From Oehlia diaphana (Eukaryota > Glomeromycota > Glomeromycetes > Glomerales > Glomeraceae), in NCBI GenBank assembly GCA_003833135.1, contig QZLH01000035.1, positions 74,996-138,995 on the forward strand: 64,000 nt of DNA, read 5' to 3'. A program made the position numbers and the translations under genes. This document shows positions 1-13,163 of the stretch, piece by piece; within the stretch, counting starts at the first letter, position 1; every line of letters starts with the position of its first letter. The notes beneath the pieces are model-generated. The model was not told the DNA's origin, did not search any database, and saw only the letters and a list, made by a program, of their open reading frames with translations.

Positions 1-118
1 CAACAACGTCGAATATTTTATGTAAAATTAATAAAGCATCCTTATACCTAAATAATTTTATATTAATCAAGATTTTGTTAATAAAAAAATTTTTTTTTTT
101 TTTTTTTAACAAAAAAAA
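1..118. repeat. Direct repeat, copy 1 (with adjoining poly-A/T)
   Basis: The first 90 or so bases are identical to positions 2029-2118, which lie downstream of the SDA1 stop codon. After the shared block come long T and A runs (about 91-175), then an intron acceptor and an internal SDA1 exon. A copy of sequence from downstream of SDA1 therefore sits immediately upstream of an internal SDA1 exon. This suggests either a partial tandem duplication or an assembly join at homopolymers. The repeat may continue left of the window. Confidence 0.9.
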
Positions 119-138
119 AAAAAAAAAAAATTTTTTAA

Positions 139-176
<38 letters not shown>

Positions 177-229
177 AATTTCATATTTCTTATTTCATTC
201 ATTCATTCGTTAATTCATTTTTTTTTTAG

Positions 230-1955
230 GATTTTCTGAAAAATTATTTTCTACTTTAACTAACTCACAATTTAATGATCGTTTTGAAATAAAAATATTA
301 TCATTAAATCTAATTTCTCGTATAATTGGTATTCATAAATTAGTTTTATTGAATTTTTATAGTTATTTACAAAGGTATTTACAACCACATCAACGTGATG
401 TTACATTAGTATTAGTAATATTGGCTCAAGCTTGTCATGAACTTGTTCCTCCTGATGTATTGGAACCTGTTATAAGAGTCATTGCTAATAATTTTGTTAG
501 CGATCACTGTGCTAGCGAAGTTATGACTGCCGGGTATTATGTCATTTTAATTTTATTTCTTTTTTAATTCATTTATTATTTATTTTTTTATTAAAAAGAA
601 AATCATCTTATTCCATTATACAGTTTAAATGCTATTAGAGAAATTTGTACGAGACAGCCATTAGCAATGGATGCTATTCTTTTACAGGATTTAACAGAAT
701 ATGGTAAAGATAAAAATAAAGGCGTTATGATGGCTGCTAGGTCGTTAATTGGATTATTCCGTGAAATTAATCCTGAATTATTGAAACGAAAGGATAGGGT
801 AAAAAACAAAATATTATTCGAGTTTTTGGTTGAAATTTTTTTTTATTCGAACTTTGATTTAAAAAAAATATGTATGTTTACTAGGGTAAAATAGCAAGTA
901 TGAATTTAAAAGATTTTAAACCATTACAATATGGTGAAGTTCGCGCTATGGAGAGAATCGAAGGAATTGAATTATTAGAAGAGTATAAAAAACAATCATC
1001 ACTTGGTGATGATGAACATAAAGATGGTAAGTTAATTTATACAACTAATTGTTATTATCTTGATATTTAGGAATTTCTTGTTTAATTTATACATATTATT
1101 TAATATGTATATAATATAAATATAGAATGGGCAGAATGGGAAATTGCTTCAGATGATTCTTCAGGCGAAGAAGGTTGGATTGATATTCCTTCCGATGATG
1201 ATCAAGATATTGTTGTTAGTGATAGTAGTGATGAAGAAATTGACAAAAATAATGTGGATGTAAATGAAAAGAATGTTAATGAAGAGAAGGTTTCAACTTT
1301 AGCAACGACTCAAGTAATGATTACCGATTCTACTTCTACATAGTAACGTATGTGTCTGGAGGATTTTTTAATCAAAACTTTTTTTTTTTTTAGCTTTTGA
1401 CTCCGGCAGATTTTGCAAAGTTAAATGAGCTTAAATTAGAACATAAGACTGAACAAATAGTAGATGGAGGAAAACGAAAAAGAAGTTCCACGTATGTTAT
1501 TAAAAAGTATTATCAACTTCGAGTCAATATCTAATGGATTGTCTAATGAATTATCATTAAATCAGACAACAAGATGAACCATCCGATATTATCGATGTTA
1601 ATACGATTACTGGTCCACGTAAAAAAGCTAAACAAGATTATGAAGAACGTATAGAATCAATTAAATCTGGACGAGAAGGACGCGAAAAATATGGAAGTTC
1701 GAAAGGTAAAAAAGTTGAAGGTGCTAGCACCACTAACAAAGAAAAGGCAAGGAATAAAGCTTTTATGATGGTAATACACAAGAAAAATGTATTGCATAAA
1801 AAGAAGATGAGCTTAAGAGAAAAACAGGTATGACTTTATTCATATATATATGTATAATATTTATTTTTAGATACTTGAAATTAAATTTTGTAATTAAATT
1901 GTAGATTCAATTAACAAAACGAGTTAATAATAAAAGAAAATCAAGGAAAAAATAA
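230..1955 (+). CDS. SDA1: SDA1 homologue, 3' part (60S ribosomal subunit export / actin organisation)
   Basis: This is the C-terminal 405 codons of the SDA1 family, nuclear proteins needed for late 60S ribosomal subunit maturation and export and, in yeast, for actin organisation and passage through Start. I read seven exons: 230-533, 624-798, 885-1026, 1126-1313, 1394-1491, 1566-1827 and 1905-1955, all with GT-AG introns. Family landmarks are [36 protein letters not shown] and the FKPLQYGE block, followed by an acidic stretch (exon 4) and a lysine/arginine-rich tail ending SRKK. The first exon starts at an acceptor after a T run, so the N-terminal half lies outside the window or is missing. 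The 5' side carries the anomalous repeat at 1-118. Identification is firm; whether the locus is intact is not. Confidence 0.93.
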
Positions 1956-2028
1956 ATTATTTATATTATTTTACCCGTAAAAAAAAAAAAAAAAATATTT
2001 TTTTTTGGTGAAGTTCATTTATCATCAT

Positions 2029-2140
2029 CAACAACGTCGAATATTTTATGTAAAATTAATAAAGCATCCTTATACCTAAATAATTTTATATTAATCAAGA
2101 TTTTGTTAATAAAAAAATTTTTTTTTTTTTTTTATAACAA
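2029..2140. repeat. Direct repeat, copy 2
   Basis: Matches positions 1-90 without a mismatch that I can find, then diverges only in homopolymer length. It lies in the short gap between the convergent stop codons of SDA1 (1955) and the coiled-coil gene (2162), so it is probably the original copy, in shared 3' UTR or intergenic sequence. Confidence 0.9.
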
Positions 2141-2161
2141 AAAACAAAAAAAAAGTGATAA

Positions 2162-2656
2162 TTACGTTTTAACAGATTCTTGTAATGCTTGATCTTTTGA
2201 TTTGGAAATATGTTGTAAAGTATATGATTCTTCTTTTTCACGTTCTTTATCCAAAATTTCATTCTCTTTTTCTCTACATTCACATTCATATTTTAATTTG
2301 CTAATTTCTAATTTAGATTCTTGACATTGAGCATTTAATTTTTGTAAATAAAGTGTCTGAAAAAATATTTTTTTTTTTTTATTATTATTAATAATTATCT
2401 AGCTTTGATAATCACCTGGGTGGGTGTCAATAAATTTTGATATCACGAATAATAGTTTATAATTAAAAATGAGAATCAACTTACACCGATTTCTAAGATA
2501 TCAGTAGCTTCTTCCATCGTTGCAAATGATTTTCTTTTTGTAAATGTCTTTTTCAAGAAAATAAAAAAAAAGTAAACAAATGTTGTAACATAAAGATAAC
2601 ATACTTTTATATAAATTTACCCTTTCAAATGAATTATCTTCGTTTTTATTAGGCAT
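2162..2656 (-). CDS. Small coiled-coil protein, 97 aa, unrecognised
   Basis: Three exons on the minus strand (2656-2621, 2547-2485, 2356-2162), all in phase 0 with GT-AG introns, give 97 codons plus stop. The protein starts MPNKNEDNSFER. It has a short basic segment (TFTKRKSFATMEEATDILEIG) and then about 55 residues of heptad-like, charged sequence rich in L, K and E (LQKLNAQCQESKLEISKLK and onward), ending ESVKT. That is a single coiled coil with no catalytic motif. The size and layout would suit a small structural subunit, such as a BLOC-1- or kinetochore-type adaptor, but I recognise no family signature. It converges on SDA1 with about 206 bp between stops and lies downstream of TRM61 in the same orientation. 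Confidence 0.7.
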
Positions 2657-2994
2657 ATTTAAAAATGAGTATCGTAAAATAACGAGTCGAAATGTGTTTT
2701 GGGTGATAGTGATATCTACGAATTTAAATAACGGTATAAAGTTTAAATTTGACGATCCTGTCGATCATAACGCGTATGACGTCATACAATTTTAGGTCAC
2801 ATTATACATCTTTAATATATTTTTTAATTGAATTTAAAGTAATAGATCGATACAATTTTAAACGTGGAAAAGAGGAAAAATACCGAAAAAAAAGAAAAAT
2901 CAGAAAGTATTATAAATATCAATGCGCATTGCGCATGTTTGTGTATCATAGTTTATTTAATTATTCCTTCTCATAACATGATTATAATACAGTA

Positions 2995-4483
<1,489 letters not shown>

Positions 4484-4642
4484 GATGATACGAAATTTAC
4501 TGGGATGAATTTTGAATTTCCACTATAATAGTGTAAATGTATGTTTATTGAAAATTCACATGATCACTGAACTAACTTATTTTATCATAAATGTAATTCT
4601 AAAATCAAATTTACACCTCTTTATTTATAAAATTTCATTTTA

Positions 4643-7600
4643 TTAGTTCTTTTGTTCTTGATAATCTTGATAAGTAAAATAATTTACAAATGATTCGGTT
4701 TTATTTCTAGTACTTAATAATAATTTAACAACAATGAAGTTATTTTAGAGATTAAATTTGAAAATGAAAAAAAAAATGTTTCATAGAAATTGCATATATG
4801 ACTTACCTTGATCTAGTTACACGTATTAATGAAGGTTCTAATTAAAAATAAATCATTAATAAATATTTATCTTTAAATTAACAATAAATAGCAAGTTATT
4901 ACCTTCATGAACGTTTTTTATAAATTCTAAAATTTCTTTTAATTGTTCAAGTTCATTATCATTTAAAGGCTCAGGTGCATCATTGTAATAACGAAGTATA
5001 GAGTCTTCAAATTTTTTGAGCGCATTTCTAGAAACTGCGTCAATCAATGGTTTTTTCTATATAAATGGAAAAAAATTATTAAATAAGAATATAGCAGGAT
5101 TAAAAATAGTAGATAATTTTCAAATACCGTTTTTAAGTTGCCAGTAAGCAGAGTTAGTTTCTTAAATCGTAAAGTACCAGCGGATTCATCAATATTGAGT
5201 TTATTAAGAACTAGGCAGTATATTTTCCTTAATTCCTCTGTAAAACAAAAAGTTGTCAATTTAATTAAATAACTAAAAATTACCATATACTTTTTTTTTG
5301 TCACTTACTGTTCGATTCTCTGAAAAGCTCTTTAATAATGTCGATGGCAATATCAGCATGTGCTCCATATTCTATAATCTCTTCATTTTGTTCCGATTTT
5401 CTTTAATGCAAAAAAAAAAATAATTAAAATATTAATATTATTAATATTGAATTTAAATTTAAATTTCACTTACACGACTTTAGAAGGATCCGCCCAATCA
5501 ATTAATTGTTGCGCTATTTGCAAAGGTGGTATCATTTCTTTATTCTTAAGTTGTCTATATTCATCCATTAAATTTACTAAAGACGGAACAAATATCTATA
5601 TATAATAGATTATATTAATTGCCTCGCAAAACAAATGTAAAAATAATGTATAGAAAAAAAGTAATAGTTAAAGAATACCTGTAACATTAAACGTTGATTC
5701 TCGACCGATGAGTGACAATAAACAGGAAAGAAGTAACTCAAACATTGTCGTAAACGAGTATTAGTTGCAGTTTCAACATCAAAATATAATATTACAAGTT
5801 CTTTTAATATCTATAATTTAACGAATTAGGGATGATTAAAAACATTTGAATCTGTGAAAGAAAAAATCATGAGAATACTAACATTTTTATCGTATATCAT
5901 TTGAGAAAGCATAAGTTTGGCTATGCCTTCAACTGTAGTTGCTAGAACTACTGGATTTTCTTTATGAAGACACGCACACAATAATTCCAATATTTGATCA
6001 CCCTATAAATTAATAACTTATTAAACTTCATTCTAGTTATATAAATATTGCAAGTAAATATTTTATCAAACCTGACGTATATTTTCAACAACAAAAGGAT
6101 AACTATACATCATTAAAATGTCGAATATCACCTATGAAAGCGTGTAAAAATCAATATTTTGCGAATAGTTTGTCTTATATGTTTTAATATACACAATACC
6201 ATAAGAGCTTTATTTTGTAATTCTGGATTTGAAAGTCCCGCACAATATATGAAAAGACCAAATTTATCATCAGTTAATCGCTAAAGAAAGTAAACGAATT
6301 AATTAATTATTGTTCATACACAAAATATTAATTATTTTTCACTCACCTGGTCAAGTAAACAACTTAATCCAAGACAGTGAATGCTAAGCTCATGTAACAT
6401 TGGTTCAGGACTTTGCAAGTTGGGTAATATAAATTCGTTCAAAATACCATACATGGAGGGATTATTACGTAAGGACTTTAAGAAAGTATGAGAATATATT
6501 TTAATTTTCTTCACTACATCAATAAATAATGAAATCTGATTTTAACCTACTTCTTCGCTTCTTTCAAGTATATAGCGCACAATGTTCAAACACTTTATAT
6601 TAGTTATTTTGGCTGTCAATTTCCGATCTTCATCATCAAGTGTAAACTTTGAATCTATTGTCGACATAGATCTTTCGGAAGACCCAGATCTTATACTAAG
6701 GTTCAATATGCTGGCGGAAAGCTCATCCTCAATCTGAGTAAAAATTTTTTTTTTTACAATTATTAGAAATAATTTATTTATCCGATTTTACAGTATTACA
6801 TAATCAAACCTGATATTTATATCCCTGATCATTTTCGGTTTCGATCTTTTCTCGAATATCATTTAAGATTTCGGCCATGGAACTAAAAATCTCCCGCAGT
6901 TAATATTTACACAACATAATTAAGCGAATTTAATTATATAAATAATGGCACAAACCGAGCAAAATCCCGTTCATCAATTGAAAGTTTTTTCATAACTTCC
7001 ACGATGCTTTCAATATGATCATCTGGGACATGATTAAGCATAAGAACTTCCCCTAAAATATATGATATAATCAAATTTTGTACTTTTGGTAAATAAAGTT
7101 TTTTTTTTTTAAAAAAAAAAAAAAGATAAATATTTACGAAGAAGATTAAACATTTTTCGCCTTCCAATTTCATCTCCATAATCCAGGAATTTTGAAATTA
7201 TGAGCAATTGACCAACAATAAACTCACAACTTACTATATCTTCCTCAAATGCTTCTTGCATTAAATTGATGTGTTTTTGGATATATAAGGCAAATTTTGA
7301 AACTTCTGGCAAAACTTCATCAAGCTTACTTTCATCCTAATAAAAAATAAAATAATCGATACATTATAGTCAATTAAACAAAAAAAAAAAATATTTTTTT
7401 TTTCTTTTTCTTTCAAATAATGTCGTACCTCTTTATTGAATTCACAAAACACTTGTACAAGAAAAACGGATTCGATAGTTAAACTTTCCCAAAATGACTC
7501 TATTAAAAAAAAAAAAGTCACAAAACGTTAAATTATGATAACTTTTAAGAAAATTTTTACAAAAAGGCCTAACCATCAAAATTCAACGTTAGCATAAGAT

Positions 7601-9014
7601 CTGGACGTGACTTAAAAATTGTCAAAAGAGCATGTTGTGCAACATTACTTCCTACGACATCAATTCGTTTAAGTAACTTAAAGAAGAAAAAAAATCATTT
7701 TAAATGTTATAATTGCACACGCGTTAATTATATAACCGAATTAGATAGGTTACCTCTAACAGATTATTATTTGCATGTTGAACCCAATTATAAGCAAGAA
7801 AGTTTGAACAAGCTTTATTAACTTGAGGGTCTCTGGATGAACAATAGTAATCTTTAATTAATTACGTATTCCAAATTGAGATATTTATATTTACCTATCT
7901 GTAAGGCCATTTCTTAATAATTTTTCCCTAGTTTCAATAGATAAAACACGAAAATCGCCTATTTCTTCCGAAGATCTCACATAGACATCACGACGAATAC
8001 TTGCATCAACATCTCTCGTTCGATCAAATATGTGAGGAATAGTATTCTCGTTAAGGTCAATATTTAATAGGACAGCACGTCGAACTTCTCTAATAATAAA
8101 TAGAATAACATAATTATAAAACTAAGTATATATAATATATTAATTCATAAAAATATTATATTACGCGATAGGATCATTTTGCATTATTCCAAGTAATTTT
8201 TCGACGATATCCTTTCCAATTTCCTCGAACTAGCCAAATTAGGTATGATTATTTAATTCTACTATAGCGTAAATAATACTTGATGATAATATCTCTTACT
8301 TGTAACTTGGAACATGCTTCCACCGCTTTAACACGGATAGAAGATTCCTTGTCTAATAGTCGTTTAGTCAACTCATCCTTCAAATGCTCATACAAATCAC
8401 CGCTACAAATGAAGTTTTTCGTCAAAATTCTTATTCACAATAATAAAAGAATATTCAAAAAATTTTGACTTACTCAATTACTTCAATTGAATCAATTACA
8501 AGACCAATGAGTTGACAGACGCGTAACCTTACATTTTTATCTTTAGCTTCAATACCTTTCAGAAAATGCCTAAGCAAAAATCCTGTAAATCGGGATAATA
8601 ACGTGCTGTCATTATCGATAGTATCACTAGAATCACTTCCTCTCTCATTTTCTTTATAAATAAATAAAAAAAGTATTAAATATAACTAATTAATAAATTA
8701 TCTACATAGATAATATTCCCTAAAATACCTTTTTCTTGACAATAATTTACAAATGTAGCTATAAAGGTAATAACACGTTCTGCGTTCGCTTGTCCTTTTT
8801 TCACTGGTAATATTTTATTTACATTTCTGACAAACTCTTTATTAAATTCGGTTTCACCAAAATTATTATTATCTACGTTAAATTGCGAGCATTGAAACTG
8901 GAATTTTCGTAGTACCACAGCGTTTTTCCGGTGGTTTATAACAGTTTTTTGAACGTCTTGAAAAATTTGCGGAACAAATAGTGATAAAGACGACAAGGGG
9001 TTTTCTCGAGGCAT
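4643..9014 (-). CDS. YCG1: Condensin complex subunit 3 (CAP-G / Ycg1, HEAT-repeat subunit)
   Basis: A long minus-strand gene of more than 20 short exons, starting MPRENPLSSLSLFVPQIF at 9014. The N-terminus carries the family hallmark IFQDVQKTVINHRKNAVVLR, then NKEFVRNVNKILPVKKGQANAERVITF. Following exons give HEAT-repeat helices such as FTGFLLRHFLKGIEAKDKNV, RVKAVEACSKLQ, RRAVLLNIDLNENTIPHIFD and DASIRRDVYVR. The last coding exon that I can follow ends FVNYFTYQDYQEQKN with the stop at 4643-4645. CAP-G is the HEAT-repeat DNA-binding subunit of condensin I; with the kleisin it forms the strap that holds DNA during mitotic chromosome compaction. I did not fix every splice site. The 3' exons (about 4643-4850) rest on one continuous splice model. 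The start lies about 500 bp from a small plus-strand gene. Confidence 0.93.
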
Positions 9015-9261
9015 TTTTTTGTGAGTTCAGATTTAATAAAAATACAAAATTTCGCGAATTAGGAAATACGCGTAATAAACTAAAAAAAAAAAATAAATCA
9101 CGAGTAATTTGGTCTAAAGCGGGAAAATCACGTGATTCCATATAAAAATCATAAAATAAGCAACTGTTTTTGACTTTTACATTATGTTTTTGCCGATCAT
9201 ATCCAAAAAATGGATATACAAAAATGAAAAGTGAAAAAGGCATTCAAACCCTCATTTTGTG

Positions 9262-9370
9262 CTCTAAGTAAACTTGCGGAGCAGGTCAAAATACACTTAG
9301 CATGTATGTTTATTTAGAAAATAAATTTTTTTCCCGAAATCACGTGATTTGCCTCTGCTTTAGACGTCCT
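9262..9370. repeat. Dispersed repeat motif upstream of YCG1
   Basis: The stretch CTAAGTAAACTTG...GCAGG.CAAAATACA at 9264-9296 recurs at 33093-33124 and, inverted, at 32002-32039, where it forms the arms of a palindromic element. Just downstream is the palindrome AAATCACGTGATTT (about 9338-9351); a related AAATCACGTGATT occurs at 9125-9137. This looks like a fragment of the same element that landed in the YCG1 5' region. Confidence 0.6.
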
Positions 9371-9560
9371 CCATATTTGGTTATATTTGAGATTAATGAC
9401 GTTAACATATAGTATGATCATGGGAAAAGAGCAAATAAATTATAAGACTACTCAGTAATTTAGAATTTCCTCATTTGCTTAAGTGTTTATACATTTGATT
9501 TTTTTCACTGATGTTTGATATCAATTGGGATGAAAATGAGAAAATACTGGAATATAACCC

Positions 9561-10065
9561 ATGGCGATTAAAATTACTTGTCCGGTCCTTGGAGCTAGTA
9601 TTGGAGGAAGTGGTGGGGCATATTTAGGAAATGTTGCCTCTACAGTATTGAGAGAAAATTTTATGAAGGACAAGCACCAAAATATTCTAAAAAAACAGGA
9701 AAAATCGATCACTGGGTTAGATAGAGTCTTCTTTATTTTATAGGACTTGTGGCGGGTTCGCAATAGATGTCACTGAAGAAGTTCAGCTATGGAATCATGG
9801 TAGTAGGCTTGAAGAGATTGAGAAGATACTCGGTTTAAAACATAAAATTATCGAATGGAACTCTAGTTTTATTACGAGATTTAATGGTTATGAAAATATC
9901 TGGAGAACCGACTATGAAAAATCTGAAAGCGATGAGGAAACTGATGAAAAAATTGAGGAAAAGTCGTCTGAAGAAGAAGAGGATGGAGAAGGTGAAGAAC
10001 ATACTTCTGGTAATAACATTGGGAATTTAAACACAATTGGAATATCAATGGATAAGAGAAATTGA
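9561..10065 (+). CDS. Small unrecognised protein with glycine-rich N-terminus and acidic C-terminus
   Basis: Two reading frames join into one 158-codon protein if positions 9716-9743 (GTTAGATAG to TTTTATAG) are an intron. That is only 28 nt, far below the 60-100 nt usual in this window, so a frameshifted gene or pseudogene is an equal possibility. The N-terminal part (MAIKITCPVLGASIGGSGGA) has a small-residue G/S/A pattern that could pack against a membrane or be low complexity. The second part has TCGGFAIDVTEEVQLW and ends in a strongly acidic stretch (about 9910-10000) before NTIGISMDKRN. A different start at 9511 (MFDINWDENEKILEYNPW) opens another frame for 36 codons and could be the true N-terminus under different splicing. 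I do not recognise the family. Confidence 0.4.
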
Positions 10066-11933
10066 TCTCCTGAAAAGGAGGGTCACTCAATTAGAGAATC
10101 CATGAAATGAAAAATTTTGAGGCCAGCTTTTGGATAAACTCTTATCCATTGGTCCAAAGTCGAAGAAATGATTATTATTATTATAATGGGTTTATACAAT
10201 ATAGTACATTTACTTTTGAATGTTGGTTTTTTCTCCTTCATAATAAATAAAAAGGTACGAGTCCACGGAGATCAACGTCCTTATATCATCCATAGAAATA
10301 TCGATATTAATATAAAGAAATGAATTGTACCTTATAATTAATTAATTAATAAAGTAACCGGTCCTAATTAATAAATATGCAAAATTGTTATTAAATTGTC
10401 ATTTTTATAAATTAGTGTGAATATTCATACATATGCTGTGCAAATAATTGATCGTATCATACTAATATCAATTTTTACACAGCCGTACAGCTTCGCCCAC
10501 CTTCGGGATTAACAATAAAGATAAGTATCACTGACAGAAAACTAATGGTTTGTAACATAGCTAGGGAAAACATGTTTTAAACGTGTTTTAAAACATTAAG
10601 AGCCTTTACTACGTTATACATATTTGCAATAAAAATTTAAGCACTTTATATAGACCTTGTTGGGAATTTTATAGTGATCCTCTACTATTCGTTAAATGAA
10701 ATGTGCGCTAACTCAAATTAATTTTAAAATCTTCTTATATTTCATCAAATGATCTTTTAATCGATCAATTAAATCAATAACTACACTTTTGACGAGGTGT
10801 TTTACGTAAGTGCAATAATGTTTTAAATCACGTGCCATCCCTAAACATAGCAGTATTAAAGGAGGAAAAATCGCGATAGTTACTTTAGAAAATGTATAAA
10901 ATAGTTACAACAACAATGATTAAGGATATATATTATTGAAAAAAAATCAAAGCATATGATTACTACTGTACTATAGGAAATAATAAAAGTTTTACCAACA
11001 TTATCTTGAGATACTTTTGACACAGTTCCTAATGTATATAAATAAGAATTGTCCTTTAATATTAATTCACGTGCTTTACTAACAATTTAAAATTTGAAAT
11101 AATAATCGGAAAATCAGGTTCGGATAATAAAATAAATTAATTATCTCCTTTTACAGTAACTAAATAAACGTGGCTACTTTATTACGTTTTTAATTGTTAT
11201 TTTCCTTTTTTGATTATTTTTAAAAAAAGTTACAAATTTTTTAAAAGCCCCAAATCGGATGTTTTGGATATAGATTAGTACAGCCGATCTTTAATAATTT
11301 AATTTATTGTTAAAAAAAATCATATCTTTTTTTATTAGTTAAAAAAAAAACAAGTTAGTGCGTCGATTTAATCAACACATGGTAACTGATTTTGTCTAGA
11401 TCCAATCCTCACGTCTATAAAATTTTATATCTCATTGTAAGGGGGATATTTTGCCCATATTGCTAATACGCAAAACTTTTCAAGTGATACCAGTAGTAAA
11501 GAATGGTATAAAGGTTTTTGAAAGGAAAGTAATTCCTTTTAAATAAATAACCGCCTATAAGAGAAATTTGATTTTTTTTTTTTTATATATAATAGAATTG
11601 AGCTAGGCAAAAAAGAAATTACTATAATTTACGCTATTTACAAATTAGGTAATGACAAGTTTATTATTAACATTTGGTTTTTTTTGATAATTAAACAACT
11701 CGTTATTAAAAATAAAATAATAAAAGTCTAAAAGTCCAACCGATTTAAAAAAAAAATATCGTTTTTTAAAGCTACTATGATTAGTTAATTTTCCCTTTTT
11801 TTTTTTTACATTGTCTATTAAAAACATAGTCTTTTTGAGTATTTTATGAAAAAATCAATTTAAATGTGCATATTAAAATAGACATCATACATCTTTACAG
11901 CACTCCCCACATTCGGTTTATGATACTTAATTA
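10066..11933. other. Intergenic, 1.9 kb, holding one MITE
   Basis: I see no supportable gene here. It contains the hAT-like MITE at 10562-10843 and AT-rich filler with poly-A/T runs. The short open frames at 11645-11827 and 11866-12180 are, respectively, low complexity and antisense to the next gene. Confidence 0.7.
10562..10843. mobile_element. hAT-like MITE, 282 bp, with 8-bp target duplication
   Basis: The ends are TAGGGA and TCCCTA. The inverted repeats extend inward about 40 nt with mismatches; ACGTG-n-TTTAAAACATTA is shared by both arms. The element is flanked by a perfect 8-bp direct repeat, AACATAGC, at 10554-10561 and 10844-10851. An 8-bp duplication with such ends is typical of hAT-superfamily MITEs. 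There is no coding capacity, so it must be non-autonomous. Confidence 0.88.
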
Positions 11934-13163
11934 CTATGATGTTTCAGGCCTTTTACTTGGCTCACCTTCTTCATCTTGCGGTGGACTAATTACCACAACT
12001 TGCGTCATATCTGTTGAATTACTGTTTGAACTGGTATTACAATCAAAACGTCGTTGTCTTGTTTGTTCTCTCGTTATATCCTCGCCTTCACTGCTAAATC
12101 GAATGTCTAATCCATCCATCCATCGAACCGCACCAACTAAACTTGTATTAAACATATTAGGCATATATGCTATTCTTTGATAAAGTTCCGCATCACCTAA
12201 TCGCTCTTCCGCCCTTCTTATTTTGAAGAAATGTTTCTCTATGCAAAGATCTACTATAAAAAAATATATTGAATGTACAGAGTATGTAATGAACACGGCT
12301 AATATGACATCAACAGTATAGTGAATTCTTGTTGCGATAAGGAATCCTAATGCTACAAGACCGTGAAGATATGAATAATATATAATAATCTTATATTTAC
12401 AATATACGCGAAATAGGATAACACTAGAAAAAAAAAAAAAAAAAGAAATAATTAGTAAATTTATTTATTCTACTTATTTATTAAAAGATCATAACTTTGA
12501 AAATCTTATATATTATCACTTTAATTACCTTGTAGTAATGAAGATGCTATGACCTGAAAAAATGTTATCCGTACAAGCTTTAACCGATCCTGTTATCAGA
12601 TTTACTCCGGTTTTAAGCATATCAAGAAAATTTCCTGAAATGATAGGTTCACATGCTTTTGGACTAGGTAAAGTTGTAACACTAAGTGTTATCAGTCTAA
12701 AACACAAAAGAAATGCCAACATCCAAAATATACGCCGAATTATTATTAATCTTGCTACATTTGATTCTGCAAGAATAAGATTTAAACCTAAAGAACCAAC
12801 GAGTAATGTAAGCATGAACAAGTCAGCTAGGAAAATATGTGTTGTATTAGGTATTACTTTAAACCCAAGATCTACCAAAGCCATCATATCATCCCCTGAA
12901 GTTTTCCATCGATAATCAGATGATTGTATAGCAAAAGTACATAAAAACCCTGCTAATATAAAAATCACAAAAGCAATAAGAGTACGAGTTATTTCCGCAA
13001 TTAAAATTGGTGATATATGAAGATGCTCAGCAACCTTATTTCTTAAAGTGGATGTATTATTTGGAGAATTTTCTTCCCTGCGTTTTAAATTTCGTGGATT
13101 TGTTGTTTCTGTTGGATTAGGAGCAGACTCATTTATTGAAGTTATAGTACTATTTTCTGACAT
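11934..13163 (-). CDS. Sphingomyelin-synthase-like (PAP2_C family) membrane protein
   Basis: Two exons (13163-12529 and 12423-11934) give 374 aa. The N-terminal about 60 residues are polar and Ser/Asn/Thr-rich. They are followed by about six hydrophobic segments: near ITRTLIAFVIFILAGFLCTF, HIFLADLFMLTLLVGSLGLN, FWMLAFLLCFRLITLSV, the segment around the active site, a following helix, and DVILAVFITYSVHSIYFF. The active-site motifs of the sphingomyelin synthase / sphingolipid synthase group are visible: CTDNIFSGHS (compare C-G-D-x3-S-G-H) and HYTVDV (compare H-Y-[ST]-x-D-V), which supply the His-His-Asp triad. Known relatives move a phospho-headgroup onto ceramide in the Golgi or plasma membrane. 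The C-terminus is a long hydrophilic tail with PQDEEGEPSKRPETS. The substrate cannot be told from sequence. Confidence 0.85.

Noticed and set aside
10483..10520. GC-richer patch that could be part of a tRNA
   Set aside because: No A/B box pair and no cloverleaf could be formed. No tRNA or rRNA gene was found elsewhere in the window.
12562..12915. 117-aa plus-strand frame
   Set aside because: Antisense to the sphingomyelin-synthase-like exon, whose motifs and membrane segments are clear.
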